DNA of 64,000 nucleotides from Mycobacterium sp. IS-3022 (GCF_001500065.1 NZ_LQIN01000023.1:124001-188000), one strand, 5' to 3'; positions 26,170 to 35,074 are shown, counted from the first letter of the stretch. Notes: generated by a model from the sequence alone, not told the origin. Program-made: numbers and translations.

Positions 26170-27936
26170 TCAGGTCGCCTCTTCGGGTGTCCAGGCCTGC
26201 GGCAGCGCGGGGCTTCCCGGGAACAGAAAATCGACGAAAGCCTTTGCGGTGGGCTGTGGTTCGTGATTGGCCAGCCCCGGTCGCTCGTTGGCCTCGATGA
26301 ATACGTACTCCGGTTCGGTGACGTCGGGGACCAGCAGGTCGATGCCGGTCACCGGGATGCCGATCGCGTGGGCCGCCTTGACCGCGACGTCGCACAGATG
26401 AGGGTCGACCTTCGCCGTCACATCGTGAATGGTGCCGCCCTGGTGCAGGTTCGCGGTCCGGCGCACCCGCAGCCGCTGCCCTTCGGGGAGCACGTCGTCG
26501 AAGGTCCAGCCCGCCTCGGTAACCGTCGCCTCGGTGACCGCGTCGATCGGAATGCGGGACTCGCCCCCGGTCGCCGCCGACCGTCGCCGGCTCTGCGCCT
26601 CGATGAGCTCGCGGACAGTGTGGTGCCCGGTCCCGACGACCTCCGCCGGCCTGCGCAACGCCGCGGCCACCACCTTGCCGTCGATCACCACCAGGCGCAG
26701 GTCGTCACCTTCGGCGCGCTGTTCGATGAGCACGTTGGGGTGTTCCTCGCGTGCGCGGGCCAACGCCGCGTCCAGTTCGTCGGGACCGCTGACCCCGACG
26801 GTGATGCCTTTGCCCTGTTCGCCGCGTGTCGGTTTGACCACGACATCGCCGACCTCTTCGAGGAACTCGTGATCCTTCTCGTCGAAGGTGGCCAACCGGC
26901 CCTTGGGCACTTTGATGCCGGCCTCGGCCACCAGGCGCCGCGTCAACCGCTTGTCGTCGCAGCGCGCCATCGCCACCGCAGACGTGTACTCGGACAACGA
27001 TTCCCGGGTCAGGACGCTGCGGCCCCCGTGGGACAGCCGCATCTCGCCGGCCCCCGCGTCGAGCACCTCCACCCAGATGCCGCGGCGCATCGCCTCGTCG
27101 GCGATGATCCGCGCATACGGGTTCAGGTCGTCGATCGTCTCGGGGGGATGGGTGAACAGTGGTTCGTTGATGGCGTTCTTGCGCTTGACGGCCATGACCG
27201 GAACCCGCTCGAACCCGAGTTTCTCGTACAGCGAGATCGCTGCCACGTTGTCGTGGCTCACCGACAGGTCCATGTACGCCCGGCCCCGGTCGCGGTAGAT
27301 CGTGGACAGCGCGCGGGTGAGCGACGCGCCGACGCCGGGCAGGCTGGTGGTCGGGTCGACGGCCAAGGTCCACAGGCTCGAGCCGTTCTCGGGGTCGGAG
27401 AACAGCCGTTTGTGGTCGACGCCGGTGACGGTGCCCACCACCGCGCCGTCGTCGTCACGCACCGCGACCAGGTAGTCGAGCGCGTCCTGGGTCCGGTGGT
27501 TCTGCCACAACACCTCGACCGGCCCGGGCACCATGCCACAGCGCACGTAGACGCGGTTCATCTCGTCGGCGTCCTCGGCGCTCTGCAGCCCCCGCACCGA
27601 GAATCCGGTCGGCGCCGGATCCGGTTCGTGGTCTTCGGTGAACCTCAGCCGGTAGGTGTGGCTCGGATCGATGAACAGTTCGGCGGGGGCCATCGACACC
27701 AGCACATGGGGTTCGCGGGCGTAGATGCAGATGTCCCGACGGCCCGGGCCTTCGTGGCGCAACACCTCGGCGAGCTTCTGCGGATCGGCGAACGTCTGTC
27801 CGAAAATGAGTCGGCCCCAGCCCATTTCGATCACGACATCGTCGGCCATCGCGTCGACGAGGTGCTGCGGCGACGCGTGGTGAAGGCCGAGGGTGATGGC
27901 TTCGGTCTGGTCGGTCTCGGGACCGGTCGCCGTCAT
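26170..27936 (-). CDS. ngg: N-acetylglutaminylglutamine synthetase
   Basis: A 588-residue fusion of a GNAT domain and an ATP-grasp ligase. It makes N-acetylglutaminylglutamine, the precursor of the osmoprotectant NAGGN. The GNAT half spans about residues 85-270 (LWTLAVDPTTSLPGVGASLTRAL). The ATP-grasp half spans about 300-580, with VVVKPTRGEQGKGI, the segment NVLIEQRAEGDDLRLVVIDGKVVAAALRRPA and the metal-site Glu/Asn in FIEANERPG. ATG 27936 is chosen because it overlaps the asnO stop (ATGA); the longer frame to 27972 would run into asnO. Order and coupling match the known asnO-ngg pair. Confidence 0.92.
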   Translation of the reverse strand: MTATGPETDQTEAITLGLHHASPQHLVDAMADDVVIEMGWGRLIFGQTFADPQKLAEVLRHEGPGRRDICIYAREPHVLVSMAPAELFIDPSHTYRLRFTEDHEPDPAPTGFSVRGLQSAEDADEMNRVYVRCGMVPGPVEVLWQNHRTQDALDYLVAVRDDDGAVVGTVTGVDHKRLFSDPENGSSLWTLAVDPTTSLPGVGASLTRALSTIYRDRGRAYMDLSVSHDNVAAISLYEKLGFERVPVMAVKRKNAINEPLFTHPPETIDDLNPYARIIADEAMRRGIWVEVLDAGAGEMRLSHGGRSVLTRESLSEYTSAVAMARCDDKRLTRRLVAEAGIKVPKGRLATFDEKDHEFLEEVGDVVVKPTRGEQGKGITVGVSGPDELDAALARAREEHPNVLIEQRAEGDDLRLVVIDGKVVAAALRRPAEVVGTGHHTVRELIEAQSRRRSAATGGESRIPIDAVTEATVTEAGWTFDDVLPEGQRLRVRRTANLHQGGTIHDVTAKVDPHLCDVAVKAAHAIGIPVTGIDLLVPDVTEPEYVFIEANERPGLANHEPQPTAKAFVDFLFPGSPALPQAWTPEEAT

Positions 27937-29732
27937 GCCGCGGGTCCCGTGATCCCGTGCCGCTGCAGCCACAGTTCCAGCAGCGCGAGCTGCCAGAGTT
28001 CGTTGCCGCGCAGCGGCGTGAGACGACCGTTCGGGTCGGCGAGCAGGCGGTCGATCGCCGCGGGCCGGAACAGGTCGCGTTCCTTGGCGGCGGGCGCGTA
28101 GAGCGCGTCGCGCACCATGTCCAGGTACGGGCCCTCGAGGTGGGTGAGCGCGGGCACCGGGAAGTAGCCCTTCGGCCGGTCGATGACCTCGGCCGGGATG
28201 ACCTGCCGCGCGGCCTGCTTCAGCACGCCCTTGCCCTCGTGGGCGATCTTCAGCTCGGGCGGACAGGTCGCGGCGAGCTCAACGAGCTCGTGGTCGAGGA
28301 ACGGAACCCGGCCCTCCAGACCCCAGGCCATGGTCATGTTGTCGACGCGCTTGACCGGGTCATCGACGAGCATCACGGTGGTGTCGAGCCGCAGTGCACG
28401 GTCGATGCCGGTCTCGGCGCCCGCCCGCGCGAAGTTCTCGGTGACGAAGCGCAGGCTCGGGTCGTCGGATGTGGTGAACGTGGGCGAGATGAGCGCCTCG
28501 TAGCCGGACCGGTCGCGGTCGAAGAACGCGTCGCGGTAGATGCCCACCGACTCGTCGAGCGAGCCCGCGCCGGCCATCGGTGGATACCAGTGGTATCCGG
28601 CGAACACCTCGTCGGCGCCCTGGCCGGATTGCACCACCTTGACGTGCTTGGCGACCTCCTGGCTCAGCAGGTAGAACGCGACGCAGTCGTGGCTGACCAT
28701 CGGCTCGCTCATCGCGCCGATCGCGCCGTCGAGCGCAGGCAGCATCCGCTCGGTGCCGATGCGGATCTGGTGGTGGTCGGTGCCGAAGCGCTCGGCGATG
28801 ATGTCGGAGTACTTGAACTCGTCGCCCGCCACGCCGCCCACCGATTCGAAGCCGATGGAGAACGTCGCGAGCCCGTGCTGCCCGGCCTCGGCGAGCAGCC
28901 CGACGATCAAGCTGGAGTCGACGCCGCCGGATAGCAGGCAGCCGACCGGAACGTCGGCGACCAGGCGTCGGTCGACCGCGACGCGCAGCGCGCCGAGAAT
29001 GGCGTCCTCCCAGTCGCGTTCGGACCAGTCGGCGCGGTCCGCGCGGCGGGTGAAGTCCGGTTCCCAGTACGTGCGGGTGCTGCGGCTGCCGTCCGGTTCG
29101 ATCGCCACCAGCGACGCCGGCGGCACCTTGGTCACCCCACGCAAAATCGTGCGCGGCGCGGGCACCACCGAGTGGAACGTCAGGTAGTGGTGCAGGGCGA
29201 CGGGGTCGATGCGGGTGTCGACGTCGCCGCCGGCCAACAGCGCCGGCAGCGACGACGCGAAGCGGATCCGGGCCGGATTCTCGGTGAAGTACAGCGGTTT
29301 GATCCCCAGCCGGTCGCGGCCGAGCAGGACCCGGCCGCTGTCGCGCTCGACGATCGCGAACGCGAACATGCCGTAGAGCCGGTCGACGAACCGGTCGCCC
29401 CAATGGTGGTACGCCTTGAGCAGGACCTCGGTGTCGCTGTGGGAGAAGAACCGGTAGCCGTGCTCGCTGAGCTCGCGGCGCAGCTGCTTGTAGTTGTAAA
29501 TGCAGCCGTTCCAGGCGATTGCCAGCCCGAGGTCGGAGTCGAGCATCGGCTGACCGCCGGCTGCGGACAGATCGATGATCTTCAGGCGACGGTGTCCCAG
29601 CGCGACCCGGCCCTGAGACCACACGCCCGCCGAGTCCGGGCCCCTGGGCGCCATCGCCTCCGCCATGGCTGACACAGCTGCGACGTCAGGTACCCGGCCG
29701 TCGAGACGCACCTCGCCGGTGGCTCCACACAC
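27933..29732 (-). CDS. asnO: N-acetylglutaminylglutamine amidotransferase
   Basis: A 599-residue asparagine-synthetase-like enzyme that amidates the C terminus of N-acetylglutaminylglutamine to give NAGGN, a compatible solute. The Ntn-type glutaminase starts with Cys2 (MCGATGEV) right after the initiator, so the GTG at 29732 is fixed. The PP-loop is in VGCLLSGGVDSSLIVGLL, and the synthetase domain has SGQGADEVFAGYHWYPPM. The residues around PMAGAGS and the partner ngg distinguish it from plain AsnB. A SigF-like promoter ends 11 nt upstream, which suits an osmotic/general-stress gene. Confidence 0.92.
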   Translation of the reverse strand: MCGATGEVRLDGRVPDVAAVSAMAEAMAPRGPDSAGVWSQGRVALGHRRLKIIDLSAAGGQPMLDSDLGLAIAWNGCIYNYKQLRRELSEHGYRFFSHSDTEVLLKAYHHWGDRFVDRLYGMFAFAIVERDSGRVLLGRDRLGIKPLYFTENPARIRFASSLPALLAGGDVDTRIDPVALHHYLTFHSVVPAPRTILRGVTKVPPASLVAIEPDGSRSTRTYWEPDFTRRADRADWSERDWEDAILGALRVAVDRRLVADVPVGCLLSGGVDSSLIVGLLAEAGQHGLATFSIGFESVGGVAGDEFKYSDIIAERFGTDHHQIRIGTERMLPALDGAIGAMSEPMVSHDCVAFYLLSQEVAKHVKVVQSGQGADEVFAGYHWYPPMAGAGSLDESVGIYRDAFFDRDRSGYEALISPTFTTSDDPSLRFVTENFARAGAETGIDRALRLDTTVMLVDDPVKRVDNMTMAWGLEGRVPFLDHELVELAATCPPELKIAHEGKGVLKQAARQVIPAEVIDRPKGYFPVPALTHLEGPYLDMVRDALYAPAAKERDLFRPAAIDRLLADPNGRLTPLRGNELWQLALLELWLQRHGITGPAA

Positions 29733-29743
29733 GCCAAGGACTT

Positions 29744-29768
29744 TACCCTTGTGGAAGCTGGCGAAACC
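29744..29768 (-). promoter_or_regulatory. SigF-like promoter of asnO-ngg
   Basis: On the minus strand, GGTTT (29768-29764) and GGGTA (29748-29744) are 15 nt apart, matching the mycobacterial SigF consensus GTTT-N15-17-GGGTA. The GTG start lies 11 nt after the -10 box, so the leader is only a few nucleotides long. Confidence 0.65.
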
Positions 29769-29789
29769 CGTGACGGGTGTGACTTGGCT

Positions 29790-30179
29790 CTACCGCCGCT
29801 GGTGGCGCCGCAGGGCCATGGCGGCGAGTCCCTCGGCGAGCAACAACCAGAACCCGGAGACCGGCATGACCGCCGCGCCGATCGCGCCCATCGCCGTCAT
29901 CCCCGGCCCGAGCGCAGGCGCGATCGGTTCGCCGGACGCCCCCGACCTGCGGATGCTCGCGCCCATGGTGATGAAGGCCAAGCCGCCGATCAGGAACCAG
30001 AACGCGGTGTGGCGCCGTTCGCCGTCGACGGTGCCCAGCCGGGCGTCAGAAGCCGAATTCAGCAGGCCGTCCCGGGCCATTCCGGCGAGCTGCTTGCGGT
30101 AGAGGTAGCCCCCGAGCGCATCGTGCAGCGCGCCGGTGGCGATCACGGCCTCACCGAGCCGCTTCGTTCTGGCTTCCAT
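29790..30179 (-). CDS. Small membrane protein, DUF6463-like
   Basis: A 129-residue membrane protein. Three to four hydrophobic segments (about residues 8-20 weakly, 55-73 FWFLIGGLAFITMGASI, 83-105 and 108-122 FWLLLAEGLAAMAL) alternate with charged loops; the C terminus is RRHQRR. The start at 30179 removes an upstream stretch that opposes glnA4. Such proteins are assigned to DUF6463, with no known function. It lies 57 bp upstream of asnO on the same strand, but the SigF-like promoter lies between them. Confidence 0.65.
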   Translation of the reverse strand: MEARTKRLGEAVIATGALHDALGGYLYRKQLAGMARDGLLNSASDARLGTVDGERRHTAFWFLIGGLAFITMGASIRRSGASGEPIAPALGPGMTAMGAIGAAVMPVSGFWLLLAEGLAAMALRRHQRR

Positions 30180-30223
30180 CACGGGCTGGGTTCCTATCTT
30201 TGGGAGCGACAATTGTATGAAGT

Positions 30224-30248
30224 GTTCGCTGCGAACGCCGGAGCGAAC
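30224..30248. promoter_or_regulatory. Candidate operator upstream of glnA4
   Basis: Three related half-sites: GTTCGC (30224-30229), GCGAAC (30231-30236) and GCGAAC (30243-30248). The first pairs with either of the others as an inverted repeat. They lie about 60-80 nt before the glnA4 start, in the divergent region shared with the DUF6463-like gene. The regulator is unknown. Confidence 0.35.
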
Positions 30249-30306
30249 CACCGCCAATGGTTGACTAGCCGTCATCTCTGGTCGTTGAGGAAGGGCCCCG
30301 CAGCGG

Positions 30307-31674
30307 ATGAGCGTCACATCGGGCATGTTGTCGCAGGCCGATCTCGAGCGCCTGGTGGCCGCCGGGGACATCGACACGGTGATCGTCGCGTTCTGCGACA
30401 TGCAGGGCAGACTGACCGGGAAGCGGCTGTCGGGCCGGCTGTTCGTCGAGGAAGTCGCCGAACACGGCGCCGAATGCTGCAATTACCTGCTGGCGGTCGA
30501 CGTCGACATGAACACGGTCGACGGGTACTCGATGTCGAGCTGGGAGACCGGTTACGGCGACATGGTGATGACGCCCGACTTCTCGACGTTGCGGTGGATT
30601 CCGTGGCTGCCCGGAACGGCGATGGTCATGGCCGATCTCGGCTGGCACGACGGCACGCCGGTCCAGCAGGCCCCGCGCAGCATCCTCAAGTGCCAGCTCG
30701 ATCGGCTCGCCGAACGCGGGCTGGTGCCTTACGTCGGCACCGAACTCGAATTCATGGTGTTCGAGGACGGCTTCCGCGAGGCCTGGGCGAAGGGCTACCG
30801 GGGGATGACGGCGGGTTCCGACTACAACGTCGACTACGCGATGTTGGCCTCGACCCGGATGGAGCCGCTGCTGCGCGACATCCGCCTCGGTATGACGGGC
30901 GCGGGCATGTACTGCGAAGGCGTCAAGGGCGAATGCAATCTCGGCCAGCAGGAGATCGCGTTCCGCTTCGCCCATGCGATGGTGACCTGTGACAATCACG
31001 CGATCTACAAGAACGGCGCCAAGGAGATCGCCGACCAGCACGGCAAGAGCCTGACGTTCATGGCGAAATTCGATGCGCGAGAAGGCAACAGCTGCCACAT
31101 CCACATCTCGCTGCGCGGCGACGACGACAGCGCGGTGTTCGCCGACGATGCCGATCCGCTGGGCATGTCGCCGATGTTCCGCAGCTTCATTGCCGGGCAG
31201 TTGGCCACGCTGCGTGAGCTCACGCTGCTCTACGCGCCGAACATCAACTCCTACAAGCGGTTTGTCGACAGCAGTTTCGCCCCGACCGCAATCGCGTGGG
31301 GATTGGACAACCGGACCTGCGCGCTGCGGGTCGTCGGGCACGGTCACGGCATGCGGATGGAGAACCGGGCGCCCGGTGGCGATGTCAACCCCTACCTCGC
31401 GGTGTCGGCGCTGATCGCAGGCGGGCTGTACGGCATCGACCGGGAGCTCGAGCTGCCCGAGCCCACCGAGGGCAACGCGTATACCAGTGGCGCCGAGCGG
31501 CTTCCGACGACGCTCGCCGAAGCGGCGGCGTTGTTCGCCAAGTCCGAGGTCGCGCGGGCGGCGTTCGGCGATGAGGTCGTCGAGCACTACCTCAACAACG
31601 CCCGCGTCGAGCTGGCCGCGTTCAACGCCGCCGTCACGGACTGGGAGAGGATGCGCGGCTTTGAGCGGCTCTAG
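30307..31674 (+). CDS. glnA4: Glutamine synthetase-like gamma-glutamyl ligase GlnA4
   Basis: A 455-residue member of the glutamine synthetase family of the GlnA4/PuuA type, which joins glutamate through its gamma-carboxyl to an amine other than ammonia. The metal and nucleotide sites appear as YVGTELEFMVFE, KGECNLGQQEIAFR, NSCHIHISL and MRMENRAPGGDVNPYLAVSALIAGG. The early motif DMQGRLTGKR is typical of this group. True GlnA has an adenylylation-site loop near its C terminus, which I do not see here. It heads a four-gene operon, and glutamylation of ethanolamine or a polyamine is the inferred role. Confidence 0.88.
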   Translation: MSVTSGMLSQADLERLVAAGDIDTVIVAFCDMQGRLTGKRLSGRLFVEEVAEHGAECCNYLLAVDVDMNTVDGYSMSSWETGYGDMVMTPDFSTLRWIPWLPGTAMVMADLGWHDGTPVQQAPRSILKCQLDRLAERGLVPYVGTELEFMVFEDGFREAWAKGYRGMTAGSDYNVDYAMLASTRMEPLLRDIRLGMTGAGMYCEGVKGECNLGQQEIAFRFAHAMVTCDNHAIYKNGAKEIADQHGKSLTFMAKFDAREGNSCHIHISLRGDDDSAVFADDADPLGMSPMFRSFIAGQLATLRELTLLYAPNINSYKRFVDSSFAPTAIAWGLDNRTCALRVVGHGHGMRMENRAPGGDVNPYLAVSALIAGGLYGIDRELELPEPTEGNAYTSGAERLPTTLAEAAALFAKSEVARAAFGDEVVEHYLNNARVELAAFNAAVTDWERMRGFERL

Positions 31675-31705
31675 TTCTCCGGCGAGCCCAGCTCGCGGGA
31701 GGAAG

Positions 31706-32440
31706 GTGCGGCCCGTGCTCGGGTTGACCACCTATCTGCAGCAGGCGCAGACCGGGGTGTGGGATGTCCGGGCGAGCTTCCTGCCGGCGATCTACTCCGA
31801 GGGCGTGGAATTGGCGGGGGGCATTTCGATGCTGCTTCCTCCGCAACGGGTCGACGACGACATCGCCGACCGGGTGCTCGACGGCATCGACGGACTCATT
31901 CTCACCGGCGGCCGCGACGTCGTGCCCGCGCACTACGGTCGGCAGCCGCACCCCGCCACCGACGCGGACGTCGCCGACAACCGGCGCCGCGACGAGTTCG
32001 AGTTCGCGCTGGTCAGGGGTGCGATGCGGCGCGCGATGCCGGTGCTGGGCATCTGCCGCGGAGCCCAGGTGCTCAACGTTGCGCTCGGCGGGACGCTGCA
32101 CCAGCACCTGCCCGACGTCATCGGCCACAGCCGTCATCAGCAGGGCAATGCGGTGTTCACCACCTCGACGGTGCGCACCCTGCCGGGTAGCCGGCTGGCC
32201 GGGCTGATCGGCGAGTCGTCGGACGCGCAGTGCTACCACCACCAGGCGATCGACGAACTCGGCAACGGGTTGGTCATCAGCGCTCGCGACGAGGACGGCG
32301 TCATCGAAGCGGTCGAAGTCCCGGATCGCTGGGTGCTGGCGGTGCAGTGGCATCCCGAAGAGCGCCTCGACGACCTGCGGTTGTTCGCCGGGGTCGTCGA
32401 GGCCGCGAGCACGTATGCGCAAGAAAGGGTAGAGGCGTGA
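31706..32440 (+). CDS. Gamma-glutamyl amidohydrolase (PuuD-like, Rv2859c)
   Basis: A 244-residue class I glutamine amidotransferase-fold hydrolase (peptidase C26). Nucleophile Cys117 is in LGICRGAQVLNVALGG, and His216 with Glu218 in QWHPEE completes the triad. The subfamily motif GHSRHQQGN suits enzymes that split gamma-glutamyl amides such as gamma-glutamyl-GABA. The start is uncertain: GTG 31706 or 31715 after GGGAGG, or TTG 31661 overlapping the glnA4 end. Its stop overlaps the dehydrogenase start (GTGA). It would release glutamate at the last step of the pathway begun by GlnA4. Confidence 0.87.
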   Translation: MRPVLGLTTYLQQAQTGVWDVRASFLPAIYSEGVELAGGISMLLPPQRVDDDIADRVLDGIDGLILTGGRDVVPAHYGRQPHPATDADVADNRRRDEFEFALVRGAMRRAMPVLGICRGAQVLNVALGGTLHQHLPDVIGHSRHQQGNAVFTTSTVRTLPGSRLAGLIGESSDAQCYHHQAIDELGNGLVISARDEDGVIEAVEVPDRWVLAVQWHPEERLDDLRLFAGVVEAASTYAQERVEA

Positions 32441-33801
32441 GCGCGTCCGAGGTCATCAACCCCGCCACCGAGGAGCTGCTGCAAACCGTCGAGCAGACCG
32501 ACGAAGCCGCGGTCGACGATGCGGTCGCGCGAGCGAAAGCGGCGCAACGGGATTGGGCGCGCCGCGCTCCCGCCGACCGGGCCGGCGCGCTGCGCGCCTT
32601 CGCCGCGACGGTGGACGCGCACGTCGACGAGTTGGCAGCGTTGGAAGTCGCGAACTCCGGGCATCCGATCGGCAACGCCGAATGGGAGGCCGGCCACGTC
32701 CGCGACGTGCTGCAGTTCTACGCCGCCGCACCGGAACGCCTGTCGGGCAAGCAGATTCCGGTCGCCGGCGGCATCGACGTGACGTTCAACGAGCCGCTCG
32801 GGGTGGTCGGCGTCATCACCCCGTGGAACTTCCCGATGACGATTGCGTCGTGGGGATTCGCGCCGGCACTTGCCGCGGGAAACGCGGTGCTGGTCAAACC
32901 GGCCGAGTGGACACCGCTCACCACGATCCGGTTGGGGGAGTTGGCCGTCGAGGCGGGCATACCCGCTGACCTGTTGCAGGTGCTGCCCGGCAAGGGTGCG
33001 GTGGTCGGCGAGCGGTTCGTCAGCCATCCCGACGTGCGCAAGATCGTGTTCACCGGGTCCACCGAGGTCGGTACCCGGGTGATGGCGGGCGCGGCCAGTC
33101 AGGTCAAGCGTGTCACGCTGGAGCTGGGCGGCAAGAGCGCGAACATCGTGTTCGACGACTGCGATCTGGAGCAGGCGGCGGCCACCGCGCCATACGGCGT
33201 GTTCGACAACGCCGGCCAGGACTGTTGTGCCCGCAGCCGAATCCTGGTGCAGCGCAGGGTCTACGACCGCTTCATGGAGTTGTTCGAACCCGCGGTCAAG
33301 GGCGTCGTCGTCGGCGACCCCAGGGTCAAGGACACCGAGATGGGTCCCCTGGTGTCCAAGGCGCACTGGAACACCGTCGCCTCTTTCGTGCCCGACGACG
33401 CGCCCGTCGCCTTCCGCGGGTCGGCGCCGTCGGGCCCGGGATTCTGGTTCCCGCCGACCGTGCTGACGCCGCAACGCACCGACCGCACGGTGCGCGAAGA
33501 GATCTTCGGGCCGGTGGTCACCGTGTTGCCGTTCGACGACGACGCCGATGCGATCGCGCTCGCCAACGACACCCCCTACGGGTTGTCCGGGTCGATCTGG
33601 ACCGACAACCTGTCGCGGGCGCTGCGGGTGTCGCGCGCGATAGAGTCCGGCAACCTGTCGGTCAACTCGCATGCGTCGGTGCGCTACAACACGCCGTTCG
33701 GTGGTTTCAAACAGTCCGGCCTCGGCCGCGAACTCGGCCCCGACGCACCGCTGTCGTTCACCGAGACCAAGAACGTCTTCATCGCGGTGCGGGAGGCCTG
33801 A
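32437..33801 (+). CDS. aldC: Aldehyde dehydrogenase (AldC, Rv2858c-like)
   Basis: A 454-residue NAD(P)-dependent aldehyde dehydrogenase. The catalytic Cys is in GQDCCARSR (Cys263), the general base Glu in ELGGKSANIVFDD, the nucleotide segment is ITPWNFPM and FTGSTEVG, and the end has FGGFKQSGLGRELG. The length is slightly below the usual 480-500 because the N terminus is short. The GTG start overlaps the upstream stop and the stop overlaps the next ATG. In the proposed pathway it oxidises the gamma-glutamylated aldehyde, as PuuC does. Confidence 0.92.
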   Translation: MSASEVINPATEELLQTVEQTDEAAVDDAVARAKAAQRDWARRAPADRAGALRAFAATVDAHVDELAALEVANSGHPIGNAEWEAGHVRDVLQFYAAAPERLSGKQIPVAGGIDVTFNEPLGVVGVITPWNFPMTIASWGFAPALAAGNAVLVKPAEWTPLTTIRLGELAVEAGIPADLLQVLPGKGAVVGERFVSHPDVRKIVFTGSTEVGTRVMAGAASQVKRVTLELGGKSANIVFDDCDLEQAAATAPYGVFDNAGQDCCARSRILVQRRVYDRFMELFEPAVKGVVVGDPRVKDTEMGPLVSKAHWNTVASFVPDDAPVAFRGSAPSGPGFWFPPTVLTPQRTDRTVREEIFGPVVTVLPFDDDADAIALANDTPYGLSGSIWTDNLSRALRVSRAIESGNLSVNSHASVRYNTPFGGFKQSGLGRELGPDAPLSFTETKNVFIAVREA

Positions 33802-34574
33802 TGGATCTGACGCGGCGGCTTGCCGGCAAGGTGGCCGTGGTCACCGGCGGCGCCAGCGGGATCGGTTTGGCGGCCGCGCGGCGCATGCGCGCCGAAGGTG
33901 CCGCCATCGTCGTCGGCGACGTCGACCCGACAGCCGGCAGGAAGGTGGCCGACGAGCTGGAGGGGACGTTCGTACCGGTGGACGTCTCCGATGCCGCGGC
34001 GGTCGACACCCTGTTCGACACCGCCGCCGAGGCCCTCGGCCGCGTCGACATCGCGTTCAACAACGCCGGTATCTCGCCACCGGAGGACGACCTCATCGAA
34101 AGCACCGGGCTCGACGCGTGGCAACGGGTGCAGGACGTCAACCTCAAATCGGTGTTCCTGTGCTGCAAGGCCGCCCTGGGCCACATGGTGCCCCGGCAGA
34201 AGGGCTCGATCATCAACACCGCATCGTTCGTGGCGGTGATGGGTTCGGCCACCTCGCAGATCTCCTACACCGCGTCCAAGGGCGGCGTGCTCGCGATGTC
34301 GCGCGAGCTCGGGGTGCAGTACGCGCGGCAGGGCATCCGGGTCAACGCGCTGTGTCCCGGACCGGTGAACACCCCACTGCTGCAGGAGTTGTTCGCCAAG
34401 GACCCCGAACGGGCAGCGAGGCGGTTGGTGCACATCCCGATCGGCCGGTTCGCCGAACCCGACGAGATCGCGGCCGCGGTGGCGTTCCTCGCCAGCGACG
34501 ACGCGTCGTTCGTCACCGCCTCGACCTTCCTCGTCGACGGCGGCATCAGCGGCCACTACGTCACCCCGCTGTAG
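33801..34574 (+). CDS. SDR family oxidoreductase (Rv2857c-like)
   Basis: A 257-residue classical short-chain dehydrogenase. The NAD site TGGASGIGLAAAR, NNAG at the end of strand 4, and the catalytic pair in SYTASKGG (Y-x-x-x-K) are all present; the ending is FLVDGGISGHYVTPL. It starts on the last base of the aldC stop (TGATG), so translation is coupled. An alcohol dehydrogenase is the step missing between GlnA4 and the aldehyde dehydrogenase if the amine is an amino alcohol such as ethanolamine. That assignment is inference. Confidence 0.9.
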   Translation: MDLTRRLAGKVAVVTGGASGIGLAAARRMRAEGAAIVVGDVDPTAGRKVADELEGTFVPVDVSDAAAVDTLFDTAAEALGRVDIAFNNAGISPPEDDLIESTGLDAWQRVQDVNLKSVFLCCKAALGHMVPRQKGSIINTASFVAVMGSATSQISYTASKGGVLAMSRELGVQYARQGIRVNALCPGPVNTPLLQELFAKDPERAARRLVHIPIGRFAEPDEIAAAVAFLASDDASFVTASTFLVDGGISGHYVTPL

Positions 34575-34618
34575 GCGGCGCGAAAGATCGCTTCGGCGCT
34601 TTCGCCCAGCTTCCTCGA

Positions 34619-34624
34619 TAAACT
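34619..34624 (+). promoter_or_regulatory. -10 box, leaderless, for the ArsR regulator
   Basis: TAAACT (TANNNT) ends 7 nt before ATG 34632, with no visible ribosome-binding site. The pair GCGAAAG/CTTTCGC (34579-34604) just upstream could be a terminator of the preceding operon or an operator. Confidence 0.45.
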
Positions 34625-34631
34625 GCGCACC

Positions 34632-34961
34632 ATGGTCCGGTCCGGTAGCCGAGCGGAAGCCAAGGATGTTACGTCCGCCTTGGCCGACGTCGACACGACC
34701 GGCTGGACGGTGCGCTTCGATCTGCTCTCCGACCCGAACCGGCTCGAGATTCTGTTGGTGCTGCACCGCGCGCCGGGCATCTGCGTCGGCGATCTCGCCG
34801 CCGCGCTCGGCCGGTCGGAGAACGCCGTGTCCCAAGCCCTGCGAGTACTGCGCCAGCAGGGCTGGGTCTCGTCCACCCGGGTCGGGCGGACGGTCAGCTA
34901 CCGCCTGCAGGACCAAACCGTGCACGACCTGCTGCACTGGATCGGCGCTCGCCACAACTGA
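34632..34961 (+). CDS. ArsR/SmtB family metal-responsive repressor
   Basis: A 109-residue winged-helix repressor. The recognition helix region is DLAAALGRSENAVSQALRVLRQQGWV and the wing is STRVGRTVSYRLQ. The C-terminal helix carries Asp94, His98, His102 and His108, the place where NmtR and KmtR of M. tuberculosis bind nickel or cobalt (alpha-5 sites). Metal sensing at these residues is inferred. A TGAA-N6-TTCA palindrome lies upstream of the Ni/Co importer 1.4 kb downstream, with one methyltransferase gene between; the regulator probably represses the importer and releases it on a metal signal, or the reverse. Confidence 0.82.
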   Translation: MVRSGSRAEAKDVTSALADVDTTGWTVRFDLLSDPNRLEILLVLHRAPGICVGDLAAALGRSENAVSQALRVLRQQGWVSSTRVGRTVSYRLQDQTVHDLLHWIGARHN

Positions 34962-35074
34962 TACGGCGACGGCCCGACTGCCGACCGTGACCGGCGACAC
35001 TTCGTGATGGATCAACGAAGAGAAATTTGGTCAATGCGGTCGTGCCGCTCACCGTCGGCTGGTTGCCTTGGTAG

